Assembly: GCA_934463175.1 (NCBI GenBank) | Contig: CAKSIW010000068.1 | Coordinates: 1 to 13,972, forward strand | Reading direction: 5' to 3' | Length of the DNA: 13,972 nt | From: an uncultured Clostridia bacterium | GTDB lineage: Bacteria; Bacillota; Clostridia; Monoglobales; Monoglobaceae | In this document: positions 1 to 6,130 of the stretch, piece after piece | Position numbering within the stretch: position 1 is the first letter of the stretch | How the letters are laid out: each line of letters begins with the position of its first letter | Notes under the pieces: generated by a model | What the model saw: only the letters and a program-made list of their open reading frames with translations | Told to the model about the DNA's origin: nothing | The model's database searches: none | Program-made: the position numbers and the translations under genes

Positions 1-990
1 GGTGTGAACACATCGGCAAAAAACATTATTATTACATCAAATAAAAAAGGTATTAAACCTCTGCGGCAATTTGATGCTAAAAATATAGCCGGTCGTGCTG
101 GCAGGTTTTATCAACATTACTCAGGAAGAGTCATTGATTTAAACAATGATTTTGAGAATATTGTTAATGGACAGCCTGAAGTGTTGGAGCATAAGAACTA
201 TGATGTTAATTCACCTAAAACAGATGTTGACTACCAGATAACAAAAGATAAATATTTGTCTGGAAGCGAGCATCGTGATAAAGAAACTATTGAATCTCAA
301 ATTATCGCATCTGAGATTCCAGCAGATGTTTTTAATTGTTTCCGAGTTGTTGGTCCAAAGGATAAACTAACACTTTACGGGTATATTTCGCGTATGCCGT
401 GGTGGTTTGCGAATGAAATTAACCAGGTATCTGTAAAATTGGCACAAAGTAATGCACGCAGTTTATATTGGGATGGATTTCAAAAAATTATAGAGTTAAT
501 TTTTCCGATAGTACATGAGGATAAACTCAAACGGCTTATTTCTGTCCGAACGGGGCGGCAGCAACGATATTCTCTTATTACTGTGTTATTAAGTTCATAT
601 CTTGAAGGCGGATTCATTTCGATGGTTCGTTTTTATACGAATAGACAAGACCTGCCTAAAACCAAAGATGAAGCGGTTCGGATAGTAGCAGACTTTGTTT
701 ATAATGTTTTCAAATATCATTTAGTAAAATATCTTGGCCTTTTTGATATTTTGTATCGATATCATATTTCAAAAGTTAAGGGTATTGATATTGAAAATGT
801 TGCAGGATTAGGATTGCTACTTCAAAAATTGGAATATAATGCACTTTCGCCAACGGCTCGAAAAGTAAGCGATTATGGAGTGCCTTTTAAACTTGTGGAC
901 TGCTATGATAGTAAAGTCCCATATGACAAAGACAATTTTGATGCTTACGAAAGGCATATTGATCGAGAAGTATCTGAGCTCATTCAGTAA
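1..990 (+). CDS. C-terminal part of a superfamily 2 (Ski2-like) helicase, 5' end outside the window
   Basis: The reading frame is already open at base 1 and ends at TAA 988-990. The GTG at 4 has no ribosome site and lies just before a conserved motif, so this is a truncated view of a larger protein; about 329 residues are visible. Near the start is a motif V-like stretch (KNIIITSNKKG), followed about 20 residues later by NIAGRAGRF. The latter is the Q/N-x-x-GRAGR motif VI of Ski2-like and related DExD/H helicases, whose arginines act as ATP-sensing fingers. The remaining 290 residues are largely helical, as in the winged-helix and ratchet portions of such enzymes, but I recognise no further named domain. 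Base composition is clearly AT-rich: the 60 bases from 781 contain 17 G+C by hand count, against 26 in 60 bases of hsdM. That suggests horizontal acquisition. Ski2-like helicases of this kind occur as HamB in the Hachiman anti-phage system, but the diagnostic partner HamA would lie outside the window, so that identity is only a possibility. Confidence 0.72.
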   Translation, partial: GVNTSAKNIIITSNKKGIKPLRQFDAKNIAGRAGRFYQHYSGRVIDLNNDFENIVNGQPEVLEHKNYDVNSPKTDVDYQITKDKYLSGSEHRDKETIESQIIASEIPADVFNCFRVVGPKDKLTLYGYISRMPWWFANEINQVSVKLAQSNARSLYWDGFQKIIELIFPIVHEDKLKRLISVRTGRQQRYSLITVLLSSYLEGGFISMVRFYTNRQDLPKTKDEAVRIVADFVYNVFKYHLVKYLGLFDILYRYHISKVKGIDIENVAGLGLLLQKLEYNALSPTARKVSDYGVPFKLVDCYDSKVPYDKDNFDAYERHIDREVSELIQ

Positions 991-998
991 ATACCACA

Positions 999-1139
999 TA
1001 TACCTCCTGCCACGCCCCAAACCGCCCAAGTTTTTGCATATTCCCATTTGCAAAAACTGCCCGCTTTCCTGGCGGTCAAAACGAGCGTTTCCATCCGGCG
1101 AAACGCTCACTTTCCCAGCTAGCCGTGCCAGCAGGTATA
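999..1139. repeat. Large imperfect inverted repeat enclosing two or three inner hairpins
   Basis: An outer pair of arms, 999-1014 and 1124-1139, can pair at about 14 positions with two mismatches (TATACCT with AGGTATA, then CTG with CAG and CACG with CGTG). Inside lie a 10-bp perfect stem (AGTTTTTGCA 1029-1038 with 1049-1058), itself bracketed by ACCGCC 1021-1026 and GGCGGT 1071-1076, and an 8-bp perfect stem (GAGCGTTT 1083-1090 with AAACGCTC 1101-1108). Both inner loops are 10 nt. The arrangement resembles a folded single-stranded DNA or RNA element such as a transfer origin, a transposon terminus or a structured RNA. No coding potential is convincing. The pairing is visible directly; the function is unknown. 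Confidence 0.6.
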
Positions 1140-1140
1140 A

Positions 1141-1218
1141 CACACTACACTTTGCAAGCAAAGTTGTGTGCCAAAGGGGTACCCTTTGGAAACCCATTTT
1201 GCCGCAATATCGGCAAAA
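1141..1218. repeat. Three consecutive short hairpins
   Basis: Continuing the hairpin-rich block are: arms 1141-1155 and 1158-1170 (CACAC with GTGTG and ACTTTGC with GCAAAGT, separated by a small bulge); a perfect 8-bp stem CCAAAGGG 1171-1178 with CCCTTTGG 1182-1189 and a 3-nt loop; and a perfect 8-bp stem TTTTGCCG 1197-1204 with CGGCAAAA 1211-1218 and a 6-nt loop. They follow each other almost without spacers, which is not what a single transcription terminator looks like. A mobile-element end or transfer-origin region is a reasonable guess but is not shown. Confidence 0.6.
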
Positions 1219-1262
1219 TAAAATAGCAGGAAGTTCTGCTTTGCATACTTCCTGCTATTTTA
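1219..1262. terminator. Perfect 16-bp hairpin with T-rich flanks, possible bidirectional terminator
   Basis: The stem TAAAATAGCAGGAAGT (1219-1234) pairs perfectly with 1247-1262 around a 12-nt loop. The A-rich left side and T-rich right side give a U-tract in transcripts from either strand. It could therefore stop transcription arriving from the helicase gene on the plus strand, or from the broken spoIIID on the minus strand. It is also one member of the continuous hairpin series 999-1291, so termination may be incidental to a different role. Confidence 0.5.
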
Positions 1263-1291
1263 ATATGGGCGTTATTCTATCGCCCATATTA
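1261..1291. repeat. Perfect 11-bp inverted repeat beside the spoIIID break
   Basis: TAATATGGGCG (1261-1271) is the exact reverse complement of 1281-1291, with a 9-nt loop. It sits 6 bases from the premature stop of the spoIIID remnant, so it would be the outermost structure of whatever element was inserted there. It could be a terminal structure of the element or a recombinase binding site. No copy is visible on the other side of the break, because that side lies outside the window. Confidence 0.55.
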
Positions 1292-1297
1292 ACCGTT

Positions 1298-1432
1298 CTA
1301 TTTTATCACATCCGTATGTACGGTAGATTTTGAAATTCCAAATTTTTTGGCGGCTTCTCTGACTGTGCATTTATGTTCGATTATGTAATTTGCAAGCTCG
1401 ACTGTCCTTTCTTCTATGTGATATTGACGCAT
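1298..1432 (-). pseudogene. spoIIID: Truncated stage III sporulation regulator SpoIIID (N-terminal half only)
   Basis: The minus-strand ATG at 1432-1430 follows a GGGAGTG ribosome site and opens a 44-codon frame. It begins MRQYHIEERTVELANYIIEH and contains TVREAAKKFGISKSTVHTDV, then reads I-K-stop (TAG 1300-1298). This is the characteristic N-terminus and helix-turn-helix of SpoIIID. The family is normally about 80-95 residues and continues T-[EN]-R-L after this point, then ends in a basic C-terminal region that also contributes to DNA binding. About half the protein is missing. The break coincides with the hairpin-rich block and the AT-rich helicase gene to its left. SpoIIID is a mother-cell transcription factor acting with sigma-E and needed for the sigma-K stage. 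A 44-residue product with the helix-turn-helix alone is unlikely to be fully functional. The missing 3' half should lie to the left of this window if an element split the gene. A loosely sigma-E-like CATATATAT lies upstream around 1467-1475, but that is weak. Confidence 0.85.
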
Positions 1433-1523
1433 TGTATCACTCCCATTTTTTGTTGTGCTGTTACATATATATGATAAAGCTTTGAAATTTAGTATTTTTT
1501 ATGATACATGCGAAAACAAAGAA

Positions 1524-1562
1524 AGCGGTTCAGATTCCGAATGTTTCGGAATCTGAACCGCT
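1524..1562 (-). terminator. Strong intrinsic terminator (minus strand) for the hsd-to-flavin-reductase operon
   Basis: An 18-bp perfect stem (1524-1541 with 1545-1562) has a 3-nt loop. On the minus strand it is followed by a T-rich run (TTTCTTTGTTTTC). It lies about 60 bases beyond the flavin reductase stop codon and is the natural end of the long minus-strand gene run. On the plus strand no U-tract follows, so its polarity favours the minus strand. Confidence 0.7.
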
Positions 1563-1572
1563 CTGAATGCAG

Positions 1573-1614
1573 CACCCGTAAAGCCGATTTGAATTTTTTC
1601 GGCTTTATCGGGTG
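1573..1614. repeat. Second hairpin just after the flavin reductase gene
   Basis: CACCCGTAAAGCCGA (1573-1587) pairs with TCGGCTTTATCGGGTG (1599-1614), with one bulged base. It lies between the flavin reductase stop and the stronger terminator at 1524-1562. Neither strand has a good U-tract after it, so it is more likely an mRNA 3'-end stabilising stem than a terminator. Confidence 0.5.
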
Positions 1615-1623
1615 TCATACAAA

Positions 1624-2184
1624 CTATTTCAGCGTTAATCCGTCATTGAATGCTTTGCCGACCACATCACCAATCTTGCGATACGTATGGTGTACGGGGT
1701 CATAGGTGATGGGGGTGAAGTTTCCCAAATCAATTTTGCCGTTTTCGTCAAGAATTTTTTCGTCAGCGCAGACGTTTACGATTTCGCCGACAAGCCTGCA
1801 AGTCTCTTCATCATAACTGATGAGCCTGCATTCAAGTGCCATAGGCAGCTCCTCAAAGAGCGGAGCGTCCGCAAATTCACTCTTTACAGCGTGCCAGCCT
1901 GTTTTTTTGATTTTATCGGGTTCGCTGTTTCCCGAAACGATACCGACATAATCGCACGCAGCAACGTTTTCCGCGTCCGCAATGCTCACCGTGAATGCAC
2001 CTCTTGCAAGGATGTTTTTGGTCGTTTTGTGTCCTGCACTCACGCAGATTGAAATTTCTGTTTCTTCACTGATTCCGCCCCACGCAGCATTCATTGCGTC
2101 GGGCTTTCCGTTCTCGTCATATGAGCCGATGATAAGCACCGGCATAGGATACAGAATTGCTTTTGCTCCAAAATTTTTTCTCAT
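1624..2184 (-). CDS. Flavin reductase-like, FMN-binding split-barrel protein
   Basis: This 186-residue protein starts at ATG 2184 behind an AAAGGAA ribosome site. Its N-terminus has the family pattern: a proline-containing first strand (YPMPVLIIGSYDENGKPDAMNAAWGG), then residues typical of the FMN-binding edge (SAGHKTTKNI) and FTVSIAD. This matches the flavin reductase-like domain (DIM6/NTAB type), whose members bind FMN and act as NAD(P)H:flavin oxidoreductases or as flavoproteins of unknown substrate. The length is normal for a single-domain member. No signal peptide is visible, so it should be cytosolic. It starts 27 bases after the stop of the membrane-protein gene on the same strand and is followed by a terminator, so it is probably the last gene of the transcript. 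The exact substrate cannot be told from sequence. Confidence 0.85.
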   Translation of the reverse strand: MRKNFGAKAILYPMPVLIIGSYDENGKPDAMNAAWGGISEETEISICVSAGHKTTKNILARGAFTVSIADAENVAACDYVGIVSGNSEPDKIKKTGWHAVKSEFADAPLFEELPMALECRLISYDEETCRLVGEIVNVCADEKILDENGKIDLGNFTPITYDPVHHTYRKIGDVVGKAFNDGLTLK

Positions 2185-2211
2185 AATAATACATTCCTTT
2201 CATAATATGAT

Positions 2212-2661
2212 TTATTTTAATAATACAGCTTGTTTTTGATTAATAAAATGATTCATCAGAATTATAACCGCAGTACCCGTAAATGAACCTATTGGTATAG
2301 GAAATAAAGCATATGTTATTAAATCGAAATTGTCATCAATTACGAACAAAACACATAAAAGAATCAGAATAACATAATAAGCAGAGCTTAACGGTATATA
2401 CGAAATTAAAAATTTTGCTTTCGTATATCTCAATAGCATTAACGGTATTAATCCTGCCAATATACTGCAAACCACCAGAACCACACTATGCCGGACTCCG
2501 TTTATAACATCTTGAGTCGGTTGTTTTCCGACAAATTCTTCTCTGCCGGTAAACAACATTATAATATATGTATACGCGATACAAAGCAATGCTGAAAATA
2601 ATGCTTGTACCAAAGCAGATTTGTTTGCCTTTCTCCATGAGTCAATTCTGATCGTTTTCAT
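2212..2661 (-). CDS. Small four-helix membrane protein of unknown function
   Basis: This 149-residue protein is not one I recognise. It has a short basic cytosolic start (MKTIRIDSWRKANKS), then four likely membrane spans at about residues 17-37, 59-77, 84-108 and 115-138. A polar loop at 38-58 contains several acidic residues, and the tail is short. The spans contain Gly, Pro and Ser (for example PIPIGSFTGT), but no enzyme signature is visible. Its ATG overlaps the TGA of the upstream Spx/ArsC-family gene by 4 bases (ATGA), implying translational coupling and one transcript. A flavin reductase gene follows 27 bases downstream. The codon pattern is more AT-rich than hsdR. A role alongside the two redox-type neighbours is only inferred from position. 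Confidence 0.75.
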   Translation of the reverse strand: MKTIRIDSWRKANKSALVQALFSALLCIAYTYIIMLFTGREEFVGKQPTQDVINGVRHSVVLVVCSILAGLIPLMLLRYTKAKFLISYIPLSSAYYVILILLCVLFVIDDNFDLITYALFPIPIGSFTGTAVIILMNHFINQKQAVLLK

Positions 2662-3014
2662 TTTCGGACTTTTTCACTCCATTCCTTTTCTTTAAATCCA
2701 ACCAAAACAAAATCTTTGCCGATTAAAAGCGGGCGTTTGACCAACATTCCGTCTGCTGCCAGCAGTCTTAACTGTTCTTCTTCCGACATATTCGGGAGCT
2801 TGTCTTTCAGCCCCATTGATTTATACAAAAGACCGGATGTGTTAAAGAATTTCTTTAACTCAAGACCACTCATTTTGTACCATTCACCCAATTCTTCAAA
2901 GGTGGGGTTGTCTTCTTTTATGTCACGAAGTTCATAGACGGCATTGTTGTCATCAAGCCATTTCTTTGCCTTTTGGCAAGTTGTGCATTTGGGGTAACAA
3001 ATAAATTTCATCAT
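2658..3014 (-). CDS. Spx/MgsR/ArsC-family thioredoxin-fold protein
   Basis: This 118-residue protein has a thioredoxin-like fold. The N-terminus MMKFICYPKCTTCQKAKKWL carries a C-x-x-C pair at about residues 10-13, as in the Spx redox switch and in arsenate-reductase-like proteins. Downstream are YELRDIKEDNPTFEEL, the helical FFNTSGLLYKSMGLKDK segment and the KRPLLIGKDFVLVGF segment with its cis-proline context (KRPL), all standard for the ArsC/Spx superfamily. I start it at ATG 3014 because AGGAG lies 5 bases upstream; ATG 3011, 8 bases from the same site, is equally possible. A GTG at 3050 would overlap hsdR but has no matching site. The gene begins 32 bases after the hsdR stop and overlaps the next gene by 4 bases. 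Members include global stress regulators (Spx) and reductases; sequence alone does not decide which this is. Confidence 0.85.
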   Translation of the reverse strand: MMKFICYPKCTTCQKAKKWLDDNNAVYELRDIKEDNPTFEELGEWYKMSGLELKKFFNTSGLLYKSMGLKDKLPNMSEEEQLRLLAADGMLVKRPLLIGKDFVLVGFKEKEWSEKVRK

Positions 3015-3046
3015 AAATTCTCCTCGCTTTCTTGTCTGAATCCGTT

Positions 3047-6000
3047 TCACATTTTCATAACATTATCCGTCCAAAGCTCGCACTGCGTCATCACGGTCTG
3101 CACCGCATCGTCCATGCCCTCCGGCGGATATTTATGCTTTTTTAAAAGCTTTTTAATCAGCATACGCATTTTTGCTCTTGCCGATTCTTTTTTCTGCCAG
3201 TCAACGGTTCTGTTTTTGCGCAGCGTGTCAGCCAGTTCCTTTGTGATTGCGATAAGCTCCTCATTTTCGTAAAAATCTTTTATTGCCTGCGGTTTTGTGA
3301 GCGCATCGTAAAACGCAAGCTCGTCGGCAGTGAGACCAAGTTCGCCGCCCTCTTGCTGCGCTGAGGCAATCTGTTTTGCAAGCTTCAGCATTTCTTCAAT
3401 GACTTCTTCATTCGTGAGCATACCGTTTAAGTATGCATTAAGCGAACGCCGCATAATCTCGCTGAATTTCTCTGATTTAACAACATTTGTTCTGCGGTAT
3501 ACCGACACCTGCTCCGCAATAAGCTTTTTCAAAAGCTCAACCGCAAGATTCTTTTCTTTCATATTCGCAACTTCTTCAAGAAACTTCGGATCAAACAAAG
3601 AAAACTCTCCTTTTATATCCGAAAAAAGATTAATCACACCGTCACTCTTAATGCTCTGCCTTAAAAGCTCGCCGATTCGCGCGTTCATTTCGGGCAGTGA
3701 AATTTTCTTTTCCGCACCGGTGTTTGCAAGCCGCAGAACAAGCACACGCACGGCGTCGAAAAATGCGGCTTCAATGCGGTCGCTCTCACAAACCATTGAC
3801 GAGCAAAGCGACAATGCCTGATGAAGCATGAGAGCCTCTTTCACAAAAGCGGCTTTGTCCTCAGCCCTTTCGCGTGCGATAATAAAGTTCATTGCACCGC
3901 TGATTGTCCTTGAACGCTCAAGATCCGTTCCCGTCTTGAACTTAGAATAATCAAATCCGTGAAATTTATCACGGCAGACAGATAATTTTTCCGAAAATTT
4001 TGGATATGCAGCCTTCGACACATCAGTATCGCCGTAATTCTTTTTATCACGGGCGGTATAGTCATTCATTGCCTGCTTCAGAGCGGAAGCAATTCCAACA
4101 TAGTCAACAACAAGTCCGCCTTCTTTGTCGCGGAATACGCGGTTGACACGGGCGATCGCCTGCATGAGATTGTGTCCTGACATGGGCTTGTAGACATACA
4201 TTGTCGCAAGTGACGGCACATCAAAGCCCGTCAGCCACATGTCAACAACAATGGCAATTTTAAGAGGGCTTGCGTTATCCTTGAATTTTTTTGCAAGCTC
4301 TTCCTTATAGTGTTTGTTCCCGATAATCTTGCGCCATTCTTCGGGGTCTTTGTTGCTTTCGGTCATAACAACCGCAACTTTTTCAGTCCATGCAGGGCGA
4401 AGCTCTGAAATGCGCTTGTATATCTTCATGGCAATGTCACGGGAATATGCAACAATCATGGCTTTCCCCGTAAGCAGATTTTCTCTGTTGTTCTCGTAAT
4501 GGTCAAGAATATCACACACAAGAGAATTGATTGTGTTCTCGTTGCCGAGAACTGCTTCCGTCTGACCAAGCATATGCTTGCTTTTTTCGATAACTTCCCC
4601 GTCCGCATTCTGAGCCATAATGTCATATTCAGCGTCAATCAGCCTTAATGCCGACTCATCAAGATTAAGCTTTATCACGCGGCTTTCATAGTAGACAGGA
4701 CGGGTTGCGCCGTCCTCAACCGCCTGCGTCATATCATATATGTCGATGTAATCGCCGAACACCTCACGGGTGCTGCGGTCTTTTGACGAAATCGGCGTCC
4801 CTGTGAATCCGATGTATGTAGCATTTGGCAGTGAATTGCGGATAATGCGCGCCGTGCCGGTTGTATATTTAAATGTATTCTTTCCGTCTTTGTTTTTAAT
4901 AATCTTAACCTTTTCGGTGAGACCGTATTGCCCCCTGTGCGCCTCATCAGCCATAACAATGATGTTGCGGCGTTCGGACAGAGCCTCGTGCGATTCCTCA
5001 AATTTCTGCATTGTGGTGAATATAATGCCGTTTGCCTGTCTGCCCGCGAGAAGAGATTTCAAATGCTCACGGCTTTCTGCGTGCATGGGGTCTTGTCTTA
5101 AAAAGTCCTTGCATTTGGCAAACTGCCCGTATAGCTGGTCGTCAAGGTCGTTTCTGTCTGTTATGACAACGATTGTCGGGCTGTCCAGTGCCTCTTGCAG
5201 CAAGTGTGCATAAAACACCATGGAAAGCGACTTTCCGCTGCCCTGCGTATGCCAGAACACACCGCCCTTGCCGTCGGTGGCGGCAGCGTGTTTTGTGGAC
5301 TCAATCGCTTTTCTGACTGCGAAATATTGATGATATGCCGCAAGAATTTTGAAAGACTGATCCTCTCCGTGTGAAAAACAAATGAAGTTTTTGATGATGT
5401 CAAGCAGCCGTTCCTTTTGAAACATTCCCTCAAAGAAAGTGTCAAACTGCGCATGCTGTGTGTGTTCATAGTCACCGTCCTTTGTTTTCCATTGCATAAA
5501 ACGATCCTCGCCGGAGGTGATTGTTCCGGCTTCATTTGTTGCCAAGTCGCTCATAACGCAGACGGCATTATAGATGAACATTGACGGGATTTCCTGCATA
5601 TAGTTGCGGAGCTGCCGATATGCTTCGGACGCGTCCGTATCTTCCCGTGACGGAGATTTAAGCTCCATTAAAACAACAGGCAAACCGTTCAAAAAGAGAA
5701 TCACGTCGGGGCGTTTGGTGCTGTTTTCAATGAATGTCCATTGATTGGCAATGATGAAGGAGTTGCTGTCGGGGTTTTTGAAGTCAACAATATAGACAAT
5801 TGAGGAACGCTCTTCGCCGTCTTTAAAATATTTAACCTCAATTCCGTTTTGCAGATAGTCTGTGAACACCGCGTTTTTCTGCACAAGCTCGCCGTTTTCA
5901 AAGTTTTTGAGCTTGAATAGGGCGTCTTGGATTGCGTCATCGGGCAGACCGCTGTTCAAACGATAAAGAGCGTCAAGCAAAACCTCATCATATAGCGGAC

Positions 6001-6112
6001 TGTAAAAATCCCTTTCTACATCGGGTCCGTATACGTATTCATACTCTAAATCGTTTTGAAACAGTTCTATTATTGAGTTTTCATAGTCGGCTTCTGTAAA
6101 TGCAACGCTCAT
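3047..6112 (-). CDS. hsdR: Type I restriction enzyme R subunit (HsdR)
   Basis: This 1021-residue motor and nuclease subunit is of usual length for the family. An N-terminal PD-(D/E)xK nuclease core is visible: RPD with Asp136, then MELK with Glu150 and Lys152. Superfamily 2 translocase motifs follow: Walker A TQGSGKS at 289-295, DEAH at 389-392, GFTGTP (motif III) at 435-440, LTGFDVP (motif V) at about 627-633 and QAIARVNR (motif VI) at about 651-658. A helical C-terminal region for binding the methylase core completes it. With HsdM and HsdS it would translocate unmethylated DNA in an ATP-dependent way and cut at a distance from the recognition site. The start at 6112 has GGAG 8 bases upstream and lies 18 bases after the hsdS stop. 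No motif is missing and there is no frameshift, so it appears intact. Local G+C is higher than in hsdS. Confidence 0.96.
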   Translation of the reverse strand: MSVAFTEADYENSIIELFQNDLEYEYVYGPDVERDFYSPLYDEVLLDALYRLNSGLPDDAIQDALFKLKNFENGELVQKNAVFTDYLQNGIEVKYFKDGEERSSIVYIVDFKNPDSNSFIIANQWTFIENSTKRPDVILFLNGLPVVLMELKSPSREDTDASEAYRQLRNYMQEIPSMFIYNAVCVMSDLATNEAGTITSGEDRFMQWKTKDGDYEHTQHAQFDTFFEGMFQKERLLDIIKNFICFSHGEDQSFKILAAYHQYFAVRKAIESTKHAAATDGKGGVFWHTQGSGKSLSMVFYAHLLQEALDSPTIVVITDRNDLDDQLYGQFAKCKDFLRQDPMHAESREHLKSLLAGRQANGIIFTTMQKFEESHEALSERRNIIVMADEAHRGQYGLTEKVKIIKNKDGKNTFKYTTGTARIIRNSLPNATYIGFTGTPISSKDRSTREVFGDYIDIYDMTQAVEDGATRPVYYESRVIKLNLDESALRLIDAEYDIMAQNADGEVIEKSKHMLGQTEAVLGNENTINSLVCDILDHYENNRENLLTGKAMIVAYSRDIAMKIYKRISELRPAWTEKVAVVMTESNKDPEEWRKIIGNKHYKEELAKKFKDNASPLKIAIVVDMWLTGFDVPSLATMYVYKPMSGHNLMQAIARVNRVFRDKEGGLVVDYVGIASALKQAMNDYTARDKKNYGDTDVSKAAYPKFSEKLSVCRDKFHGFDYSKFKTGTDLERSRTISGAMNFIIARERAEDKAAFVKEALMLHQALSLCSSMVCESDRIEAAFFDAVRVLVLRLANTGAEKKISLPEMNARIGELLRQSIKSDGVINLFSDIKGEFSLFDPKFLEEVANMKEKNLAVELLKKLIAEQVSVYRRTNVVKSEKFSEIMRRSLNAYLNGMLTNEEVIEEMLKLAKQIASAQQEGGELGLTADELAFYDALTKPQAIKDFYENEELIAITKELADTLRKNRTVDWQKKESARAKMRMLIKKLLKKHKYPPEGMDDAVQTVMTQCELWTDNVMKM

Positions 6113-6130
6113 TGTTTCAACTCCAATCTG

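Noticed and set aside
817..1197. 126-residue minus-strand and 152-residue plus-strand open frames over the hairpin block
   Set aside because: They overlap the helicase gene antisense or run through nested inverted repeats. They have no ribosome site and their sequences do not resemble proteins I know. The hairpin structure explains the region better.
991..1297. Retron msr-msd or CRISPR-like array
   Set aside because: No reverse transcriptase is visible and the stems differ from each other in sequence and length. There is no repeated unit with spacers, so neither label is supported.
3015..3050. GTG start at 3050 for the Spx/ArsC-family protein
   Set aside because: It would add 12 residues before the conserved first strand and overlap hsdR. 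The AGGAG at 3020-3024 serves the ATGs at 3014 and 3011.
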